From Polaromonas sp. (GTDB lineage Bacteria; Pseudomonadota; Gammaproteobacteria; Burkholderiales; Burkholderiaceae_C), in contig NZ_JAUYEY010000019.1 in assembly GCF_030689685.1 (NCBI RefSeq), positions 22,785-86,784 on the forward strand: a stretch of 64,000 bases of DNA. Reading direction: 5' to 3'. Below, piece after piece: positions 59,424 to 64,000 of the stretch. Made by a program: the position numbers and the translations under genes. Under the pieces are notes generated by a model. The model saw nothing but the letters and a program-made list of their open reading frames with translations. It searched no databases and was not told where the DNA came from. Position 1 is the first letter of the stretch; every line of letters begins with the position of its first letter.

Positions 59424-60350
59424 ATGACAAAAGCTGCAAGCGTCGACTTCGCCAAAACGCCTGGCTGGCTCGACTGGTACACCGGCCCCAGCAAACCCCG
59501 CTTCAAGCTGCCTGCCGGCGCGGTGGACGCGCATTGCCATGTGTTCGGTCCTGGCGCACAGTTTCCCTATGCGCCAGAGCGCAAGTACACGCCGTGTGAT
59601 GCGTCCAAACACCAGTTGTTCGCGCTGCGCGACCATCTGGGCTTCGATAAAAATGTGATCGTGCAGGCCACCTGCCACGGCAGCGACAACCGGGCGCTGG
59701 TCGATGCCCTCAGGCACGCGGACAACAAGGCACGCGGCGTGGCCACGGTCAAGCGCGATGTGCTTGATTCCGAGCTGCAGGACATGCACGCCGCCGGTGT
59801 GCGCGGCACGCGTTTCAACTTCGTCAAGCGCCTGGCCGACTTCACGCCGCGCGAGGTTTTGCTGGAGATTGCCCAGCGCATTGCCCCGCTGGGCTGGCAT
59901 GTGGTGGTGTACTTCGAGGCGCAGGACCTGCCCGAGCTGTACGATTTTTTCACCACGCTGCCGACCACGGTGGTGGTGGACCACATGGGCAGGCCCGATG
60001 TCAGCAAGCCGGTGGACGGCCCCGAGTTCGAGCTGTTTGTGAAGATGATGCGTGAGCACAGCAACATCTGGAGCAAGGTCAGCTGCCCGGAACGCCTGAG
60101 CGTGAGCGGCCCGCCGGCCCTGAACGGCCAGCAGCACGCTTACCAGGACGTGGTGCCGTTTGCCCGGCGCCTGGTAGAGACTTTTTCTGACCGTGTGCTC
60201 TGGGGCACCGACTGGCCGCACCCCAACATGAAAGACCACATGCCCGACGACGGCCTGCTGGTGGACTACATTCCCCAGATTGCCACCACCTCTGAGTTGC
60301 AACAAAAACTGCTGGTCGATAACCCGACGCGGCTTTACTGGACCAACTGA
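59424..60350 (+). CDS. ligI: 2-pyrone-4,6-dicarboxylate hydrolase
   Basis: A 308-residue amidohydrolase-fold lactonase that opens 2-pyrone-4,6-dicarboxylate. It shows AVDAHCHVFGPGAQFPYAPE (HxH), RGTRFNFVKRLADF, VVVDHMGRPDV, KVSCPERLS and LWGTDWPHPNM with the catalytic Asp. ATG 59424 was taken; the frame is also open at TTG 59415. It is 2 bases from ligA. Confidence 0.94.
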   Translation: MTKAASVDFAKTPGWLDWYTGPSKPRFKLPAGAVDAHCHVFGPGAQFPYAPERKYTPCDASKHQLFALRDHLGFDKNVIVQATCHGSDNRALVDALRHADNKARGVATVKRDVLDSELQDMHAAGVRGTRFNFVKRLADFTPREVLLEIAQRIAPLGWHVVVYFEAQDLPELYDFFTTLPTTVVVDHMGRPDVSKPVDGPEFELFVKMMREHSNIWSKVSCPERLSVSGPPALNGQQHAYQDVVPFARRLVETFSDRVLWGTDWPHPNMKDHMPDDGLLVDYIPQIATTSELQQKLLVDNPTRLYWTN

Positions 60351-60352
60351 CC

Positions 60353-61665
<1,313 letters not shown>

Positions 61666-62631
61666 ATGGCTCAAACCATCAAAGTGGCGCTGGCAGGCGC
61701 CGGCGCCTTCGGCATCAAACATCTTGACGGCATCAAGAACATAGACGGCGTTGAAGTGGTGTCGCTGATCAGCCGCGACCTGGAGAAGACAAAAGAAATT
61801 GCCGCCAAATACGGCATCGCCCACGTCAGCACCGATCTGGCTGACAGCCTGTCGCTCAAGGAGGTCGATGCCGTCATTTTGTGCACGCCGACACAAATGC
61901 ATGCCGGGCAAAGCCTCGCCTGTTTGAAAGCCGGCAAACATGTGCAGGTGGAGATCCCGCTGGCCGACACGCTCAAAGGCGCGAAAGAGGTGGTCGCCTT
62001 GCAAAAGCAGACCGGCCTGGTGGCGATGTGCGGCCACACCCGGCGCTTCAACCCCAGCCACCAGTACGTGCACCAGGAAATTGCGGCGGGCAAATTCAAC
62101 ATCCAGCAGATGGATGTGCAGACCTATTTCTTCCGCCGCAGCAACATGAATGCGCTGGGCCAGCCGCGCAGCTGGACCGACCACCTGCTGTGGCACCACG
62201 CGGCGCACACGGTAGATCTGTTTGCCTACCAGTGCGGCAGCCCGATTGTTCAGGCCAACGCCATCCAGGGACCGATTCACCCGACGCTGGGCATCGCCAT
62301 GGACATGAGCATCCAGCTCAAGGCGGCCAGCGGTGCGATCTGCACGCTGTCACTGAGTTTCAACAATGACGGGCCGCTGGGTACCTTCTTCCGCTACATC
62401 GGCGACACAGCCACCTATCTGGCCCGTTATGACGACCTGTGGCAATCGACGAAAGAGGGCAAGGAAGAAAAAATTGACGTGAGCAAAGTGGACGTGTCCA
62501 TGAACGGCATCGAGCTGCAGGACCGCGAATTTTTTGCCGCCATCCGCGAGGGGCGTGAACCCAACAGCAGTGTGGCCCAGGTGCTGGCCTGCTACGAGGT
62601 GCTGCACAAGCTTGAGCAGCAGTTGAACTAA
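61666..62631 (+). CDS. ligC: 4-carboxy-2-hydroxymuconate-6-semialdehyde dehydrogenase
   Basis: A 321-residue Gfo/Idh/MocA-family NADP enzyme that makes 2-pyrone-4,6-dicarboxylate from the ring-opened semialdehyde. It has KVALAGAGAFGIKHLDGIKN (Rossmann), AVILCTPTQMHAGQSLACLK, KHVQVEIPLADTLKGAK and a substrate region WTDHLLWHHAAHTVDLFAYQ. The start codon abuts the ligB stop. Confidence 0.94.
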   Translation: MAQTIKVALAGAGAFGIKHLDGIKNIDGVEVVSLISRDLEKTKEIAAKYGIAHVSTDLADSLSLKEVDAVILCTPTQMHAGQSLACLKAGKHVQVEIPLADTLKGAKEVVALQKQTGLVAMCGHTRRFNPSHQYVHQEIAAGKFNIQQMDVQTYFFRRSNMNALGQPRSWTDHLLWHHAAHTVDLFAYQCGSPIVQANAIQGPIHPTLGIAMDMSIQLKAASGAICTLSLSFNNDGPLGTFFRYIGDTATYLARYDDLWQSTKEGKEEKIDVSKVDVSMNGIELQDREFFAAIREGREPNSSVAQVLACYEVLHKLEQQLN

Positions 62632-62634
62632 GCC

Positions 62635-63651
62635 ATGGCATTGCCCACCCGAAAAATCGGTGCCTTCGATGTCTCGGCCATAGGCCTGGGCTGCATGAAC
62701 CTGAGCCACGCTTACGGCACGCCGCCGTCGGCAGAGCAGGGCGAACGTGTGCTGCTGGCCGCACTCGATGCCGGCGTCACGCTGTTTGATACCGCAGCGC
62801 TGTATGGCTTTGGCGCCAACGAAACCCTGGTCGGAAAAGTCTTGTCCAAACACCGCAGCCGCTTCACGCTGGCCAGCAAGGGCGGCATGGCGGGCGTGCA
62901 GTTTGACGACGGTATCAAGCGGGTCATCGATGGGCGGCCGGCAACCATTCGCAAAAACTGCGAAGACAGCCTGAAGCGCCTGCAGACCGATGTGATTGAT
63001 CTGTACTACCTGCACCGCTGGGACAAAAAGGTGCCGATTGAAGACAGTGTGGGCGCCATGGCCGAGTTGGTGCGGGAGGGCAAGGTACGCAGCATAGGCC
63101 TGTCCGAGGTATCGGCAGCGACGCTGCGCAAGGCCCATGCGGTGCACCCGATTGCTGCGGTGCAGACCGAGTATTCGCTGTGGACGCGCAACCCCGAGAT
63201 TGCTGTTCTGGATGCCTGCCGCGAGATTGGGGCAGCTTTTGTCGCTTTCAGCCCGGTGGCGCGCGGCTTTCTGTGCGACGCGCTGCACGACGTGAGCACG
63301 CTGCAGGCCAAAGACATACGCAGCGCCATGCCACGTTTTGCGCCCGACAACTACGCCGCCAACCTCAAGCTGCTGCCGCCTTACAAGGCGCTGGCCCTGG
63401 AGGCGGGTTGCACACCGGCTCAGCTGGCGCTGGCCTGGCTGCTGCACAAGGCGCCGCATATCGTGCCGATTCCCGGCACTACCAGCGTGGCGCACCTGCA
63501 GGACGATCTGGGTGCGATGGCGGTGCGTCTGGATGCCGGGCTGCTGGCGAAGCTTGAGGCGCTGATCAACCAGCAGACGGTGACCGGCCAGCGCTACAGC
63601 GCGCAGAGCGCCAGCGAAGTCGATACCGAAGAGTTTGGTGCCAAGGCCTGA
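62635..63651 (+). CDS. Aldo/keto reductase
   Basis: A 338-residue TIM-barrel NADPH oxidoreductase. The catalytic tetrad is seen in TLFDTAALYG (Asp, Tyr), TLASKGG (Lys) and LYYLHRWD (His); VPIPGTTSVAHLQDDLGAM is the cofactor-binding end. It starts 3 bases after ligC, so it belongs to the operon. It is not a standard gene of the pathway; it might reduce an aldehyde intermediate such as vanillin or another side product (inference). Confidence 0.9.
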   Translation: MALPTRKIGAFDVSAIGLGCMNLSHAYGTPPSAEQGERVLLAALDAGVTLFDTAALYGFGANETLVGKVLSKHRSRFTLASKGGMAGVQFDDGIKRVIDGRPATIRKNCEDSLKRLQTDVIDLYYLHRWDKKVPIEDSVGAMAELVREGKVRSIGLSEVSAATLRKAHAVHPIAAVQTEYSLWTRNPEIAVLDACREIGAAFVAFSPVARGFLCDALHDVSTLQAKDIRSAMPRFAPDNYAANLKLLPPYKALALEAGCTPAQLALAWLLHKAPHIVPIPGTTSVAHLQDDLGAMAVRLDAGLLAKLEALINQQTVTGQRYSAQSASEVDTEEFGAKA

Positions 63652-63670
63652 GCCTGGGCAGATTCTGAAC

Positions 63671-63729
63671 TTGCTACCGTATTAATAGCTGGTTGCGCCC
63701 GTCGCATAAGGGCTACAGCCGTTTTTTCT
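63671..63729 (+). repeat. Family B repeat
   Basis: TTGCTACCGTATTAATAGCT, GGTTGCGCCCGTCGCATAAG and GGCTACAGCCGTTTTTTCTT, a clear forward copy, between the aldo/keto reductase and rpoD. Confidence 0.8.
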
Positions 63730-63758
63730 TGTAATCGCAGCGCCTGGCAGCCCAGAAT

Positions 63759-63798
63759 AAAAAAAGCCGCAACCCGTCAAAACGGGATGCGGCTTTTA
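63759..63798. terminator. Bidirectional intrinsic terminator
   Basis: AAAAAAA-GCCGCA-A-CCCG-TCAAAA-CGGG-A-TGCGGC-TTTTATTT. It can end both the lig operon and rpoD. Confidence 0.85.
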
Positions 63799-63814
63799 TT
63801 TGCCGGGCCTGGCT

Positions 63815-64000
63815 TTACAGCGTGTCAATAAAGCTGCGCAACTTGTCCGAACGCGAAGGGCTTGAGCTTGCGCAGCGCCTTGGCTTCGATCTGGCGGATG
63901 CGTTCACGCGTCACGTCGAACTGCTTGCCGACTTCTTCCAGCGTATGGTCGGTGGACATCTCGATACCAAAACGCATGCGCAGCACCTTGGCTTCGCGCG
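63815..64000 (-). CDS. rpoD: RNA polymerase sigma-70 factor RpoD, 3' end, with an apparent frameshift
   Basis: The minus strand at the right edge encodes sigma region 4: [40 protein letters not shown] and ALRKLK, the primary-sigma helix-turn-helix. After this the open frame reads [11 protein letters not shown] and stops at 63825. The usual end ([15 protein letters not shown] type) is found in another frame, as [13 protein letters not shown] with a TAA at 63815-63817. Two bases seem missing near 63859-63862. Either a sequencing error or a real altered C-terminus. The gene is cut by the window edge. Confidence 0.85.

Overview
The window looks like a chromosomal segment of a Comamonadaceae betaproteobacterium (Polaromonas/Rhodoferax type). 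The signs are high GC content, four Bug-type (tripartite tricarboxylate family) solute-binding proteins, a protocatechuate 4,5-cleavage operon in the Comamonas gene order, and many short dispersed repeats of the kind common in that family. No transposase, phage, rRNA or tRNA gene was recognised. The species assignment is inference from gene content.

Layout. 1-7.0 kb: housekeeping and envelope genes (rsuA-type pseudouridine synthase, alpha/beta hydrolase, beta-propeller protein, polysaccharide deacetylase, fatty-acid-hydroxylase-type membrane protein, EI24 membrane protein, CinA/MoaB-domain protein). 7.0-12.0 kb: nitrogen control, glnA - secreted coiled-coil protein - glnL(ntrB) - glnG(ntrC), with NtrC-like boxes and a sigma-54 promoter ahead of glnA. 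12.2-17.8 kb: HNH nuclease, then a leftward block DUF2069 - FAD hydroxyacid dehydrogenase - ccdAB - thyA - fosX-like - folA - xth. 17.8-24.2 kb: YihY-type membrane protein, RraA-like protein, DUF962 protein, a tightly coupled metY - hydrolase - P450 operon, and a CBS protein. 24.3-36.1 kb: catabolic and transport genes (FAD/Fe-S oxidase, GntR regulator, class V aminotransferase, Bug, CaiB CoA-transferase, enoyl-CoA hydratase, ABC binding protein, LysR, Bug). 36.1-43.1 kb: a CoA-thioester operon (MaoC/FAS1-like hydratase, acyl-CoA dehydrogenase, CaiB, MmgE/PrpD, CitE lyase, Bug) that fits breakdown of a C5-type dicarboxylic acid. 43.3-46.4 kb: GST gene followed by a toxin-antitoxin cluster (two vapBC pairs, a duplicated GST fragment, DUF1801 and abiE remnants). 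46.4-53.9 kb: MetE-like protein divergent from vanA-vanR-vanB, then a TRAP transporter. 53.9-63.7 kb: Bug, DUF1932 dehydrogenase, LysR, and the operon modA-like - ligJ - ligK - ligI - ligA - ligB - ligC - aldo/keto reductase. The right edge holds the 3' end of rpoD on the minus strand, with an apparent frameshift.

How it works together. VanAB would O-demethylate vanillate to protocatechuate. LigAB opens the ring, LigC oxidises the semialdehyde, LigI hydrolyses the lactone, LigJ hydrates oxalomesaconate and LigK cleaves the product to pyruvate and oxaloacetate. The TRAP and Bug proteins are probable uptake parts. No PrpF-type (LigU/GalD) tautomerase is present, and the ModA-like protein sits where pmdU sits in Comamonas.

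The most unusual feature is dispersed short repeats (at least four families, called A-D here) that lie not only between genes but in frame inside conserved genes: the CinA-like protein, P450, FAD/Fe-S oxidase, vanR, the deacetylase signal peptide and possibly rsuA. Family B also supplies the stop codons of xth, a CaiB gene and the YihY-type gene. This resembles protein-coding palindromic repeats known from Rickettsia and is the best candidate here for something undescribed.
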